From NCBI GenBank assembly GCA_903899945.1, contig CAIULA010000029.1, forward strand, positions 1 to 54,679: 54,679 nt of DNA, written 5' to 3'. Positions 25,389 to 35,166 of this stretch are shown here, in pieces (the stretch's first letter is position 1; each line of letters opens with the position of its first letter). A program made the translations under genes and the position numbers. The notes under the pieces were generated by a model. That model ran no database searches. It had not been told where the DNA came from and saw only the letters and a program-made list of their open reading frames with translations. Source of the DNA: an uncultured Alphaproteobacteria bacterium (GTDB lineage: Bacteria; Pseudomonadota; Alphaproteobacteria; Paracaedibacterales; CAIULA01).

Positions 25389-26552
25389 TTAAGATGATTC
25401 GCCCCTTTTAGCAAGACACTCTTTCGTTTCTCGCCTCACCAACCGATCTTGCTCTAGGACGTCTTCTAAGGTCGTCGGCCGGGTGAATTGAGTGCGTTCT
25501 AACATTTCCTCAATCACGTCTACAATATTCAAAAAAGTGATTTGAGACTTCAAAAAAGCCTCTACGGCAATTTCATTAGCCGCATTGAAAACAAGCTCTC
25601 TTCCCTCTAGAAGCGCTTGCCTTGCCAGACGCAACGCTGGAAAACGTTCAAGATCGACAGGGAAGAATGTCAGACTTCCAATCTCGGCCAAAGATAATCT
25701 TTTAACAGGTGTCGTTATACGATTCGGCCAAGCGAGACTATAGGCAATCGGCGTTCGCATATCAGGAGTCCCCAATTGCGCCAATACAGATCCATCATGA
25801 TAGGTAACCATGGAATGGATTATAGATTGCGGATGAATGACCACATCTATTTGAGGTTCTGGGATATCAAACAAATAATGCGCCTCAATAAGCTCTAAAC
25901 CTTTATTGACCAGAGTCGCACTATCAACCGTAATCTTAGCGCCCATATTCCAATTTGGGTGTTTTGTTGCTTGCTCTGGTGTAATTTCTGAAAGTTCATG
26001 AAGTTGTTTGTTTAAAAACATGCCGCCTGATGCTGTTAAAATGATTGTTTCAACAGATTTACGGTTATGATTTTCAAAGCATTGAAAAATAGCGCTATGT
26101 TCGGAGTCCACCGGCAATAAGGTCGCTCCGTATTCTTTGACGGCTGCTGTCATAAGAGACCCTGCAGCGACTAGAGATTCCTTATTAGCGAGCGCTACTG
26201 TTGTTCCTTGTTTGATTGCCGCTAAAGTCGGCAAAAGGCCTGCCGTGCCTAGGATTGAGGAAACAATCGTATCAGTCGGCATTTCAGCGGCCTCGACAAT
26301 AGCAGCGTCACCAGCCGCAACCTGAATGTTTTCACCCGATAAGCCTTCTTTAAGATCCTTATAAAGCCTAGAGTCTTTGATGACTGCTAGCTGCGGTTTG
26401 AGCAGCAATGATTTTTGAACAAGATCTTGAACATTACTTCCACCTGTTAAGGCAACAACTTGAAAAGAATCTGAATGATGATTGAGCAAGTCAACCGTAC
26501 TGCATCCAATGGATCCTGTTGCTCCAAGGACCGTAACCTTTTTTCTTGCCAT
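25389..26552 (-). CDS. dxr: 1-deoxy-D-xylulose-5-phosphate reductoisomerase
   Basis: 387 residues. NADPH-dependent step of the MEP isoprenoid pathway, supplying the prenyl units used by UppS next door. The Rossmann start is VTVLGATGSIGCSTVDLL. The catalytic stretches ALANKESLVAAG, LLPVDSEHSAIFQC, the flexible-loop TASGGMF, and HPNWNMGAKITVDSATLVNKGLELIEA are all present. AGAGGT lies eight bases before the ATG. It sits 11 bases after cdsA. Confidence 0.97.
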   Translation of the reverse strand: MARKKVTVLGATGSIGCSTVDLLNHHSDSFQVVALTGGSNVQDLVQKSLLLKPQLAVIKDSRLYKDLKEGLSGENIQVAAGDAAIVEAAEMPTDTIVSSILGTAGLLPTLAAIKQGTTVALANKESLVAAGSLMTAAVKEYGATLLPVDSEHSAIFQCFENHNRKSVETIILTASGGMFLNKQLHELSEITPEQATKHPNWNMGAKITVDSATLVNKGLELIEAHYLFDIPEPQIDVVIHPQSIIHSMVTYHDGSVLAQLGTPDMRTPIAYSLAWPNRITTPVKRLSLAEIGSLTFFPVDLERFPALRLARQALLEGRELVFNAANEIAVEAFLKSQITFLNIVDVIEEMLERTQFTRPTTLEDVLEQDRLVRRETKECLAKRGESS

Positions 26553-26563
26553 TTTTTAGACCT

Positions 26564-27382
26564 CTACTGGATCCACCCCAAAAGGATAAAGATCCCTGCA
26601 ACCAGACCAACTAAAAGCAAGCCATCCAAACGATCCAAAAGCCCGCCATGTCCTGGTATTAAACCACCAGCATCTTTTACGCCAAAGTGACGTTTGATGT
26701 AGGACTCTAGCAAATCACCCAAGTGAGCGGCAAGAGGAATTGCCAATAAAACAACAAAGAAAGATATGGTTAATAGAGATTCAACATGAAAGTATTGATT
26801 AAGGTAAATGCCCAAAGCCACAGCCCAAAGAATCCCACCAAAAAAACCAGACCATGTCTTGTTAGGGCTAATTTTTGGGGCTAATTTTGGCCCTTTTAGC
26901 ATACGGCCCATAAAATAAGCCCCGGAATCCGTAGCCCAGATTAAAGAGAACATCCACAATAAAAAGAAACGATAATCCGTCCCCTTGTGACTTAAAGCCA
27001 TCAAGACAAAGGTTGGAATGCAAATATAAAAACATCCCGCTAAAAATAACAAAACGCGATGAAAAGGATGTGAGCGCATTAACCACTGAAAACAAAAAAG
27101 AACAGACGCGACTATCAAGCTAAGATGTATCCAAATTGGCGCCTCTACATACAAGGTGAAAAGAGTCAGAATCGCCGCAACCGAGCATATAGGATGAAAT
27201 ACAGAAAGAATCGCCAACCTTGACCATTCACGAAGAAGGCCTATCAACACGACAGTACCCAGAATATCAAAATAGGGAAAGCCTACGTAGATCGCCGTTA
27301 CAGTAAATAAAATGCCAAAAAAGCCACTTAAAGTTCGAATCCAAATTTCGTTAATTTTTTTATGAGGAAGTATACAATCCAT
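26564..27382 (-). CDS. cdsA: phosphatidate cytidylyltransferase (CDP-diacylglycerol synthase)
   Basis: 272 residues with about seven membrane spans. Makes CDP-diacylglycerol from phosphatidic acid and CTP, the substrate of PssA encoded about 21 kb away. The family signature is complete: SYIKRHFGVKDAGGLIPGHG followed by GLLDRLD; PNKTWSGFFGG also matches. The ATG chosen overlaps uppS by 23 bases and has AGG upstream; a frame extending to 27523 would overlap uppS heavily and add a non-homologous leader. Confidence 0.93.
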   Translation of the reverse strand: MDCILPHKKINEIWIRTLSGFFGILFTVTAIYVGFPYFDILGTVVLIGLLREWSRLAILSVFHPICSVAAILTLFTLYVEAPIWIHLSLIVASVLFCFQWLMRSHPFHRVLLFLAGCFYICIPTFVLMALSHKGTDYRFFLLWMFSLIWATDSGAYFMGRMLKGPKLAPKISPNKTWSGFFGGILWAVALGIYLNQYFHVESLLTISFFVVLLAIPLAAHLGDLLESYIKRHFGVKDAGGLIPGHGGLLDRLDGLLLVGLVAGIFILLGWIQ

Positions 27383-28094
27383 AGCGCCTGCTTCTTTGCT
27401 GGTATTCATAAATTGCTTTTTCAAAACCATCTTCACTAAAATCTGGCCATAAATTGGGCACGAAAACAAACTCTGCATACGCCATTTGCCACAGTAAGAA
27501 ATTACTGATGCGTTGTTCACCACTTGTTCTGATCAAAAGATCAGGGTCTGGAAAATCAGCTGTATCTAGGTTTTTTGAAATATCTTCGGTTGTAATCTCT
27601 GATGGATCTAAATCCCCTGCCTTTACTTTCTGAACCAATTTTTTAAAGGTACGCACAATTTCATCACGACTACCGTAGCTGAGAGCCAACACAACAGTAA
27701 TCGTCGTATTGTTTTTTGTTTTTTCCTCGGTTTCGGCAATAAGTTCTTGAATATCTTTTGCAAAAAGAGTCCGATCACCAATAACCTGAATACGGACACC
27801 TTTATCCATTAACGCTTTGAGCTCGTTGCGCAAATACCAACGCAATAAACCCATAAAATCATCAACCCAACTTTTTTCTCTAAGCCAATTTTCTGAGGAA
27901 AAAGTGTAAAGCGTCAGGTACTTAATCCCCATTTTAGAAGCACATTCGGTAATTTTTCTGGCCATTTCAGCGCCCGCCTTATGACCTGCGATGGTTGGAA
28001 GGTTCCGAGATTTTGCCCATCTACCATTGCCATCCATAATAATAGCAACGTGCGTTGGTATAGCAGAAGAAAGTAAGGTCTCAGGCAAAGGCAT
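27360..28094 (-). CDS. uppS: undecaprenyl diphosphate synthase
   Basis: 244 residues. cis-prenyltransferase making the C55 lipid carrier for peptidoglycan and O-antigen. The substrate loop HVAIIMDGNGRWAKSR, the GHKAGAE motif, YTFSSENW, and LLIRTSGEQRISNFLLWQMA with the EFVFVPNLWPDF end are all intact. It is the first gene of the uppS-cdsA-dxr-dnaE run. In many relatives frr lies upstream; here the upstream gene is the divergent putA. Confidence 0.97.
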   Translation of the reverse strand: MPLPETLLSSAIPTHVAIIMDGNGRWAKSRNLPTIAGHKAGAEMARKITECASKMGIKYLTLYTFSSENWLREKSWVDDFMGLLRWYLRNELKALMDKGVRIQVIGDRTLFAKDIQELIAETEEKTKNNTTITVVLALSYGSRDEIVRTFKKLVQKVKAGDLDPSEITTEDISKNLDTADFPDPDLLIRTSGEQRISNFLLWQMAYAEFVFVPNLWPDFSEDGFEKAIYEYQQRSRRYGLYTSS

Positions 28095-28343
28095 GCATAC
28101 ACTTTGATAAAATTATGCGTCGATCAAAGCCTAAATTATACTTAAGCGTCAAGAAATAAATCACTAGACCTTTAGCAAGAACATGAAGGGTGCGACACAA
28201 ATACACTGCCGACCGAACGATCAGACTGTAGAAAAGAAAGGTGATTTGCATTTTTATTAAAAACTGTATCAATTTATTTTTTTTAAGTATGATCAGTTTC
28301 AATGTTAAAAAATAATGTCACTTAGATCTTGAGCGCTTTAAAT

Positions 28344-31300
28344 ATGATTTTATGTTCGAATGAAAAAAACCATCCCTCTCTTCCAACAAAAGAACTGATG
28401 TCATTATGGAAAATCCTACAGCAGCACTACCGAACACCTGAACAAGAAGCCATTCAATCCCTTTTAATGAAAGCGCCGTTTTCCGAAGAGCAAGCGTTGC
28501 GAATAGAAGCCTTTACTATTCAACTGATTGAAGGTGTCCGTGGTCAAAAACCAAAAGCCTTAAGCATTGAAAATTTCCTCCAGACCCATCAGCTTAGCAG
28601 TCAAGAAGGCCTTGCGATGATGTGTTTGGCCGAGGCTTTGTTACGCATTCCAGACTCAAAAACAAAAACAAAGTTTATTCACGATAAATTAGGGTCAAGT
28701 GAGTGGAATAGTCAAGACGAAGACAATTTCTTGGCCAAGATTACCAATCTGGGGCTTTTGACCACAAGCAAAGTTTTAAATTGGGGAATAAACTCTAAAA
28801 ATCTATTTTCGGTTATTCCCTCGTTGATTCGTCGCTTTGGTGAGCCGTTGATTCGTCAGATTATGACTCAAGCTATGAAAATCATGGGCCACCAATTTGT
28901 CATGGGCGAAACCATCGAAAAAGCCATTGATCGGGCTGGAGAAGATCAGAAAAAAGGATATAGACATTCGTTTGATATGCTGGGCGAAGGTGCGCGAACA
29001 GAGAAAGATGCAAATCGATATTATGATGCTTACCTAAAGGCTGTCATTGCCATTGGGGGAGCTGCTCCTAAAAAATCATCCGTTTTTGAAATGCCCAGTT
29101 TATCGGTAAAATTATCAGCTTTGCACCCGCGCTATGAAATTGCCAAACGGGAACGAGTCTTAAAAGAATTAGCACCAAAGGTTATTGAACTAGCTAAAAA
29201 AGCATCAGAATTTAATGTTGGACTGACTATTGATGCAGAAGAATCAGAACGCCTTACGCTTTCCCTTGAAATTGCTCAAGAAGTCTTAGCGCATCCAGAC
29301 CTTAAGGATTGGAACGGTTTAGGACTTGCCGTGCAAGCATACCAAAAACGCGCACCTTACGTTATTGATTGGCTAACGAAACTTGCGCAGCATCATGGTA
29401 AACGTATTAACATTCGCCTCGTAAAAGGAGCGTATTGGGATTCAGAGATCAAACGTACCCAAGAGCAAGGCTTAAAAGATTACCCTGTCTATACTCAAAA
29501 ACCATATACGGATGTTTCTTACATCTATTGCGCAGCAAAAATGCTAGAGTCCGCTGAGTGGATCTATCCTCAATTTGCAACGCATAATGCCTATACTTTA
29601 AGTGCTATTTATGAAATCGCTAAGGCCAAAAGCATCACCGATTATGAATTCCAACGTCTCCACGGCATGGGTGAAAGCCTTTACCATCAAATCACTGAAA
29701 ATACTGAGTATGGAATCCCTTGTCGTATTTATGCTCCTGTTGGTGAACATAGAGATCTTTTGAGTTACTTAGTTAGACGTTTGCTTGAAAATGGCGCAAA
29801 CAGTTCCTTTGTGAATCAAATTCATGACACAAAACGCTCCTCTTCTTCGCTTGCTGCAAACCCATTTCAAGAAGCAGCAAAACTTGAAGGAAAATCGCAT
29901 CCTCAGATCCCTATTCCAAAAGCTCTATTATCGCCTGAACGTAATAATTCTGATGGCGTTGATTTATCGGATGAAATTGCAATAGAAAATTTAAATCTAG
30001 AACTTTCCCATTTACCGCAAATTCTTCAAGATATTCCTTTAGCCAGTGAATCAACTCTTTATAATGCCGTTGAAATAGCAAACTCTCATTTTGAAAAATG
30101 GAACAAAACTTCTCCCGAAGAAAGAGCCCAGTGCCTTGAGCATTTAGGAAATATTATTCAGCATCATATGGTTCCGTTTATCCATCTGCTTATTATAGAA
30201 GGTAAAAAGACCATAAATGATGCAGTGTCTGAAGTCAGAGAAGCCGTTGATTTTTGCTATTATTACGCGCAGCAAGTTCGTCATTACCAAGGTCAGCCCT
30301 TAGTTCTGCCAGGACCAACGGGGGAATTAAATCAACTTTCTTATCACGGACGCGGCGTTTTTGCCTGCATCAGTCCCTGGAACTTTCCATTGGCTATTTT
30401 TATAGGTCAAATTGCTGCCGCAATAGGAACAGGGAATTGCGTTATTGCTAAACCGGCCGCATCCACGCCTCATGTAGCACAAATGGCTATCAACCTAGCT
30501 TATAAGGCTGGTATTCCAAAGGGCGTTTTACAGCTGTTAATAACATCCGGCAGCCAATTTTCAGATATTATCATCAAAGATAGTCGTATAGCTGGCGTTG
30601 TCTTCACTGGATCTAATGAAACTGCTCATGCTATTAACTTGACGCTAGCGACAAGAAAAGGCCCAATTGTTCCGTTAATCGCTGAAACTGGCGGAATTAA
30701 CGCAATGATCGTTGATTCATCAGCCCTTCCTGAACAAGTGGTAAAAGACGTAATCAGTTCAGCTTTCCAAAGCGCAGGACAACGATGTTCGGCGTTACGA
30801 TTATTATTAGTCCAGGACGATATCGCCGATACCTTGTTAGAGATGTTAAAGGGAGCCATGGAAGAACTTGTCGTCGGCAATCCAGAGCTTCTTTCAACCG
30901 ATATTGGCCCTGTCATCGATAAAGACGCAAAACAAGGTTTATTAGAATACTTAGATGAACTGGGACAAAGCCCTGCTCAGGCAAGACTTTTATACAAATG
31001 TGAACTGTCTGAATCATTGAATGAGGAAAATTTTATTGCCCCTCAGGTTTGGCAATTATCTTCTGTTCATGATTTATCGCAAGAAGTCTTTGGTCCGATT
31101 TTACATATTGTCAGGTACAAAGGCGAATATTTGGACCGAGTTTTGGATGACATCAATTCTCTTGGATACGGCCTGACAATGGGAATTCACAGTCGTCTAG
31201 AATCCACAATTCAGCAAGTCTATGCGCGTGCGAAAGTCGGCAATTTATATGTAAACCGCAACATGATTGGCGCTGTTGTTGGCGTTCAGCCCTTTGGCGG

Positions 31301-31430
31301 TGAAGGCCTGTCTGGAACCGGCCCAAAAGCCGGCGGTCCTAATTATTTGTTGCGTTTTATGACTGAACGCACCTTTACCCAAGATACAACCGCAGCCGGC
31401 GGTAATGCATCTTTATTAGCGATCGTATAA
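28344..31430 (+). CDS. putA: bifunctional proline dehydrogenase / P5C dehydrogenase PutA
   Basis: 1028 residues. Oxidises proline to glutamate in two steps. The FAD-dependent proline dehydrogenase barrel covers about 170-480: RLVKGAYWDSEIKR, FATHNAYTLSAI, FQRLHGMGESLY and YAPVGEHRDLLSYLVRRLLEN. The NAD-dependent aldehyde dehydrogenase covers about 560-1020: SPWNFPLAIFIGQIAAA, FTGSNETA, AETGGINAMIVD, catalytic Cys in AGQRCSALR, and EVFGPILHIVRY. The N-terminus shows no ribbon-helix-helix DNA-binding domain, so it should be the bifunctional rather than autoregulatory type. The ATG at 28344 is preferred over a TTG five codons earlier; neither has a strong ribosome site. Confidence 0.96.
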   Translation: MILCSNEKNHPSLPTKELMSLWKILQQHYRTPEQEAIQSLLMKAPFSEEQALRIEAFTIQLIEGVRGQKPKALSIENFLQTHQLSSQEGLAMMCLAEALLRIPDSKTKTKFIHDKLGSSEWNSQDEDNFLAKITNLGLLTTSKVLNWGINSKNLFSVIPSLIRRFGEPLIRQIMTQAMKIMGHQFVMGETIEKAIDRAGEDQKKGYRHSFDMLGEGARTEKDANRYYDAYLKAVIAIGGAAPKKSSVFEMPSLSVKLSALHPRYEIAKRERVLKELAPKVIELAKKASEFNVGLTIDAEESERLTLSLEIAQEVLAHPDLKDWNGLGLAVQAYQKRAPYVIDWLTKLAQHHGKRINIRLVKGAYWDSEIKRTQEQGLKDYPVYTQKPYTDVSYIYCAAKMLESAEWIYPQFATHNAYTLSAIYEIAKAKSITDYEFQRLHGMGESLYHQITENTEYGIPCRIYAPVGEHRDLLSYLVRRLLENGANSSFVNQIHDTKRSSSSLAANPFQEAAKLEGKSHPQIPIPKALLSPERNNSDGVDLSDEIAIENLNLELSHLPQILQDIPLASESTLYNAVEIANSHFEKWNKTSPEERAQCLEHLGNIIQHHMVPFIHLLIIEGKKTINDAVSEVREAVDFCYYYAQQVRHYQGQPLVLPGPTGELNQLSYHGRGVFACISPWNFPLAIFIGQIAAAIGTGNCVIAKPAASTPHVAQMAINLAYKAGIPKGVLQLLITSGSQFSDIIIKDSRIAGVVFTGSNETAHAINLTLATRKGPIVPLIAETGGINAMIVDSSALPEQVVKDVISSAFQSAGQRCSALRLLLVQDDIADTLLEMLKGAMEELVVGNPELLSTDIGPVIDKDAKQGLLEYLDELGQSPAQARLLYKCELSESLNEENFIAPQVWQLSSVHDLSQEVFGPILHIVRYKGEYLDRVLDDINSLGYGLTMGIHSRLESTIQQVYARAKVGNLYVNRNMIGAVVGVQPFGGEGLSGTGPKAGGPNYLLRFMTERTFTQDTTAAGGNASLLAIV

Positions 31431-31452
31431 TTCATTTAATAAGGAGACGTTT

Positions 31453-32142
31453 ATGAAAAATAGAGTATTGGTTCTAGTGTTCTTGAGTTTGTTATGGGTA
31501 GGAATGGCAGAGGCTGCTGTAGATAAAGAGGAATTGAGAACACTGCTAACGAGATATCCGCTTACAGCCAGCAGTTCTTTAGGTGATCAGCTTGGTTTAT
31601 TGGGCGCAAGGCCACAATATTTTAAAGACCGTGCAAAACAGATCATTCCTTTTAAAGAAGTCTCCATAGGACATCCCTCTCCAAAAGCGGCAGCAGGATG
31701 TTCTTCAGACGAAGAATTAGAGGAGGATTTGTCATCGCGTTCTCCTGTAACAGTCGAAATGGCACCCGAGATTCTTCCCTATGATGAAGAGGAAATGGTT
31801 TCACGCATTGCAAGCCTTTGCTACCCAACTGCTGCCGCCCACTATGAGGCAGGAATCAGAGCACTTTTTGCAAGTGGGAAGCCTCCTAAACATGATGCAA
31901 GGCACCTTACTGAAGGACTACAATGTCTGGCGAGTAAAATGCTATTTGCAAGCGCCTTGGTAGAAAAAGCAGGGATTGAGGAAGAAATTGGAGAAAGCCT
32001 TCAAATGGCTGCGATAAATCAGGTATTAAAATTCCACAGAACAACACTGACTGAGCAAAGTCCAACTTTAGCATCCACAATTCCGGCCAGCATACCTGGA
32101 TGTCCGGCATGCTTAGCGCTTCCAAATTTACCAAAGTCATGA
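31453..32142 (+). CDS. exported protein of unknown function
   Basis: 229 residues. AAGGAG, eight bases before the ATG, is one of the strongest ribosome sites in the window. The signal peptide (NRVLVLVFLSLLWVGMAEA, cleavage about 22) is followed by an acidic patch (SSDEELEEDLSS near 80) and an alpha-helical region about 100-190 (SRIASLCYPTAAAHYEAGIR, LTEGLQCLASKML). Mature cysteines occur near the acidic patch, in SLCYPT, in LQCLA, and in the terminal GCPACL, so disulfides are possible in the periplasm. It follows putA by 22 bases and may share its transcript. No family recognised. Confidence 0.7.
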   Translation: MKNRVLVLVFLSLLWVGMAEAAVDKEELRTLLTRYPLTASSSLGDQLGLLGARPQYFKDRAKQIIPFKEVSIGHPSPKAAAGCSSDEELEEDLSSRSPVTVEMAPEILPYDEEEMVSRIASLCYPTAAAHYEAGIRALFASGKPPKHDARHLTEGLQCLASKMLFASALVEKAGIEEEIGESLQMAAINQVLKFHRTTLTEQSPTLASTIPASIPGCPACLALPNLPKS

Positions 32143-32167
32143 GTTTTTTTAAAATTTTTACCAAATG

Positions 32168-32244
32168 TTTACCTATAAACCTTCATAGTTAGAATTATAG
32201 GCACTTAAGCTTGTAAAGTTTGTGTGTTCTTTTAATTCTAACTA
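32168..32244 (+). promoter_or_regulatory. promoter and 12-bp inverted repeat before pabA
   Basis: TTTACC (32168-32173), 16 bases, TAGAAT (32190-32195) is a plausible promoter. TAGTTAGAATTA (32186-32197) has a perfect inverted copy TAATTCTAACTA at 32233-32244, ending nine bases before the pabA ATG. The repeat overlaps the -10 box and the translation start region, so it could be an operator or a start-masking hairpin. Confidence 0.35.
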
Positions 32245-32253
32245 GTGGATTAT

Positions 32254-32826
32254 ATGATATTACTTATCGATAATTATGACTCATTTGTGTATAACCTGGC
32301 ACGCTATGGGCAAGAGTTAGGGCATGAAGTTGCTGTGTACCGCAATGATTGTCTAACGCTAAAACAGATTGAAAAACTAAAGCCTGATCAGATTGTGATT
32401 TCACCTGGTCCTTGCACACCGGATGAAGCTGGTGTATCTAACCAAATAGCTCAATATTTTGGGGGAAAAATTCCTATTTTGGGAGTCTGTTTAGGGCATC
32501 AATGCATTGGAAAATCTTTTGGTGGCGATGTTATTAGGGCCCAAAATCCTATGCATGGCAAAACAAGCATGATTATACATAAAGCAACCGGTATTTTCCG
32601 TGATTTGCCGGATCCTCTTAAGGTGACTCGGTATCATTCACTGGTGGTTTCAAATGATAATCTACCGGCTTGTTTGGAAGTAACAGCGACTAGCATAGAT
32701 GATGAAATTATGGCTTTTTCCCATAAAGAACTGCCAATTGTGGGTGTTCAATTTCATCCTGAAGCAATTTTAACGCATTACGGTTATGATATATTAAGGA
32801 ATTTCTTAAATGGTGATTATCGTTAA
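32254..32826 (+). CDS. pabA: aminodeoxychorismate/anthranilate synthase glutamine amidotransferase
   Basis: 190 residues. Class I amidotransferase delivering ammonia to chorismate. It begins ILLIDNYDSFVYNLARY; the oxyanion segment is SPGPCTPDEAG, the nucleophile Cys is in GVCLGHQCIG, and the His-Glu pair is in GVQFHPEAILT. PabA and TrpG cannot be separated by motif, but its overlap (TAATG) with a PabC-like gene points to p-aminobenzoate and folate. The large subunit (pabB) is not in the window. ATG at 32254 gives the family N-terminus; GTG at 32245 would add three residues. Confidence 0.92.
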   Translation: MILLIDNYDSFVYNLARYGQELGHEVAVYRNDCLTLKQIEKLKPDQIVISPGPCTPDEAGVSNQIAQYFGGKIPILGVCLGHQCIGKSFGGDVIRAQNPMHGKTSMIIHKATGIFRDLPDPLKVTRYHSLVVSNDNLPACLEVTATSIDDEIMAFSHKELPIVGVQFHPEAILTHYGYDILRNFLNGDYR

Positions 32827-33623
32827 TGCATGTGCTTTTAAATGGCGAGCTTATTTCAAAGGAAGCTGCAACAATATCTCCCTTTGATCGAGGATTTTTA
32901 TTAGGTGACGGTGTTTTTACAACTCTTTTAGCCAATCAGGGGCAACTTGAATGCTTTGAGGCGCATTTAAAACGCTTAAAACAATCTACCAAAATCTTTT
33001 TCCTTCCTGAGCCACCACTTGATCTTCAATCTCAAATTCTAAAACTTCTTGAAATTAATCAATTAACCCAAGGACTTGCAGCTGTTCGCATTACAATCAC
33101 CAGAGGGATTGGAGAACGAGGCATAGCCCCTTTAAAAACAATGTCTCCTACAATTTTTATAACAACCGATCCTTACGAAAGACCTAAATCCCCCTTAAAG
33201 GTGATGATTTCTTCGATAAAACGCGATAAGATGTATCCATTATCTCAGATCAAACATCTCGGTTATCAACTTTCTATCTTAGCGAGACTGGAAGCCCTAG
33301 AAAAAAGATTTGATGACGCCTTGATGCTCAATTCATCCGACAACCTTGTATGTAGTACAGCAGGAAATCTATTTTTAGTCACTCACGGAAAAATATTGAC
33401 CCCGCCCATAACGGATGGTGCTCTTCCGGGGATTATGCGTGGGAAAATAATCCGGCAGCATAAAGATGTAAAGATTCAATCGTTAACAATAAGAGATCTA
33501 GAAAACGCTGAAGCCGTTTTTATTACTAACAGCTTAATTGGCACACAAATAATTACTTCTGTGGAGGGTAAGATATTAAACACAAAACCTAATTTTAATA
33601 TTCTAATAAAGGCATTAAAATAG
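32826..33623 (+). CDS. pabC: aminotransferase class IV, likely 4-amino-4-deoxychorismate lyase
   Basis: 265 residues, PLP-dependent fold type IV. ISPFDRGFLLGDGVFTTLLA matches the N-terminal active-site entry, the PLP lysine is in SQIKHLGYQLSI, and DDALMLNSSDNLVCSTAGNLF, then TPPITDGALPGIMRGKII, form the family C-terminal signature. Translational coupling to pabA through TAATG supports a lyase role in p-aminobenzoate formation. D-amino-acid or branched-chain aminotransferase cannot be fully excluded. The 270 bases after it hold only a small hairpin (ATCCTTC/GAAGGAT, 33841-33862). Confidence 0.85.
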   Translation: MHVLLNGELISKEAATISPFDRGFLLGDGVFTTLLANQGQLECFEAHLKRLKQSTKIFFLPEPPLDLQSQILKLLEINQLTQGLAAVRITITRGIGERGIAPLKTMSPTIFITTDPYERPKSPLKVMISSIKRDKMYPLSQIKHLGYQLSILARLEALEKRFDDALMLNSSDNLVCSTAGNLFLVTHGKILTPPITDGALPGIMRGKIIRQHKDVKIQSLTIRDLENAEAVFITNSLIGTQIITSVEGKILNTKPNFNILIKALK

Positions 33624-33897
33624 TTAACGTTTCCTTATGCTATTGAAAGAATATCTAATTTTCTTAATCTTAGGAATATTATTTCCTTGGAATTTTTTGT
33701 ATTTATGAATATAAATATCCCATTCGATGATTCTTTAGGAATCAACAGAAAATAGAGTGCAGTTTTCCCCTAAATTACTTAAGGTTCAGAATAATAATTA
33801 TTAAAGCAATGTCACATTTATATACTCAGCTCTCTTTCGTATCCTTCAAAACTTCGAAGGATCACCCATCAATGTTTGTCTTGCAAAAAAGAACATC

Positions 33898-35166
33898 ATG
33901 AATCCCTTTCTAAGAAATAAATCAAGCTCTTCTTGGGCGCTTATGGGTGGGCATGTAATAGAGTGTTTTGATAACACTCTTTATGGGTTCTTTGCGGTTA
34001 TTCTGGCTCCACTCTTTTTCCCGTCCACTTCATATGCCGTACAAATCCTGGGGTCTTATGGCGCATTCGCTGCAGGTTTTTTAGCGCGCCCTGTTGGGGC
34101 TATTATATTTGGCGGAGTAGGCGATAAAACAGGAAGAAGAAAGCCGCTTCTATACACAATGGGCTTTGTAGGCATCCCAACTATTGGTATTGGCTTATTA
34201 CCTTCGTATGAAACTATTGGAATCATGGCTCCTATTCTTTTGATACTCTGTCGTCTGCTACAGGGACTCTTTATGGGTGGTGAATTTGCGGGAGTTAACA
34301 TCTATTTACTCGAAGGACAGCAGAAAAAAAGCCTTGGAACAAATACAGGCTATCTGATTTCTTCTGGCATTTTTGGCGCCATCTTAGCCACCGGATTTGG
34401 GGCCATGATAACCATGGATTTTATACCCGATTGGGGATGGAGAGTTCCATTCTTGCTGGGTGGATTATCCGCATTTTGCGTCTATTTGTTCAGAAAAAAA
34501 GTCTCAGAAACTCAGGATTTTATCAAAGAGAATGTCAGTCAATCTATGCTTGCCTCTCCATGGAAAGAAGTTTTGTTAAAACATAAATTTGTCTTGGGCG
34601 TTTCATGCCTAGCCACAGGCCTTACAATTATGCCCTTGTATCTTGCTACCATTTTTGGCAACAGGCTATTTAAAGAAATAGGATTTAGTCAATCTGAGAG
34701 TATGTTTTTAAATATGTTTGCTATGTTTTTAGATGCCGTTTTTGTAACTGTTTGTGGAAAAATGGCTGACAGAGTAGGGTTTAAAAAGCAGACAATTTTG
34801 GGAGCTATTGTTATCATGGTGATTGCTCTCCCCTCATTCGTTTTAGTTCTGCCGTCTAATATCTCGACACTCAACATTTATTTTTATATCTTTATTCTGG
34901 CCTCTTTTGGTTGTGTGATTAACGGTTCCACGTTTCCATATGTGGGGCGCCTGTTTCCAATTCGTTGCCGATATACAGGGCTTGCCTTAAGTATTACTGT
35001 TGGTCATGCGCTCTTGGGAGGAACAACTCCTTTAATTGCCTCATTTTTGACAGACTTCATGGGCACCCGCCTTGCTCCGGCTTTTTGGTTAATGTTTATT
35101 GCTGGCCTTACAGCAATTGGGATATTCTATACGAATCCTTTGATTCAAGAAAATGATAAGGATTAG
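33898..35166 (+). CDS. MFS transporter, metabolite:H+ symporter group (ProP-like)
   Basis: 422 residues with 12 predicted spans. The N-terminal segment GGHVIECFDNTLYGFFAVILAP and the cytoplasmic loop motif GGVGDKTGRRKPLLYTM are characteristic of the MHS family that includes ProP, KgtP and ShiA. CRLLQGLFMGGEFAGVNIYL supports this. The substrate could be proline, betaine or a carboxylate. Such carriers are numerous in intracellular alphaproteobacteria. It stands alone with about 240-270 bp of non-coding DNA on each side; an imperfect palindrome, GTTCTTTAAGAAC, lies at about 35242. Confidence 0.85.
   Translation: MNPFLRNKSSSSWALMGGHVIECFDNTLYGFFAVILAPLFFPSTSYAVQILGSYGAFAAGFLARPVGAIIFGGVGDKTGRRKPLLYTMGFVGIPTIGIGLLPSYETIGIMAPILLILCRLLQGLFMGGEFAGVNIYLLEGQQKKSLGTNTGYLISSGIFGAILATGFGAMITMDFIPDWGWRVPFLLGGLSAFCVYLFRKKVSETQDFIKENVSQSMLASPWKEVLLKHKFVLGVSCLATGLTIMPLYLATIFGNRLFKEIGFSQSESMFLNMFAMFLDAVFVTVCGKMADRVGFKKQTILGAIVIMVIALPSFVLVLPSNISTLNIYFYIFILASFGCVINGSTFPYVGRLFPIRCRYTGLALSITVGHALLGGTTPLIASFLTDFMGTRLAPAFWLMFIAGLTAIGIFYTNPLIQENDKD

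Noticed and set aside
28081-28302. 73-codon frame upstream of uppS.
   Set aside because: AT-rich intergenic frame overlapping the uppS start, no ribosome site, no homology recognised.
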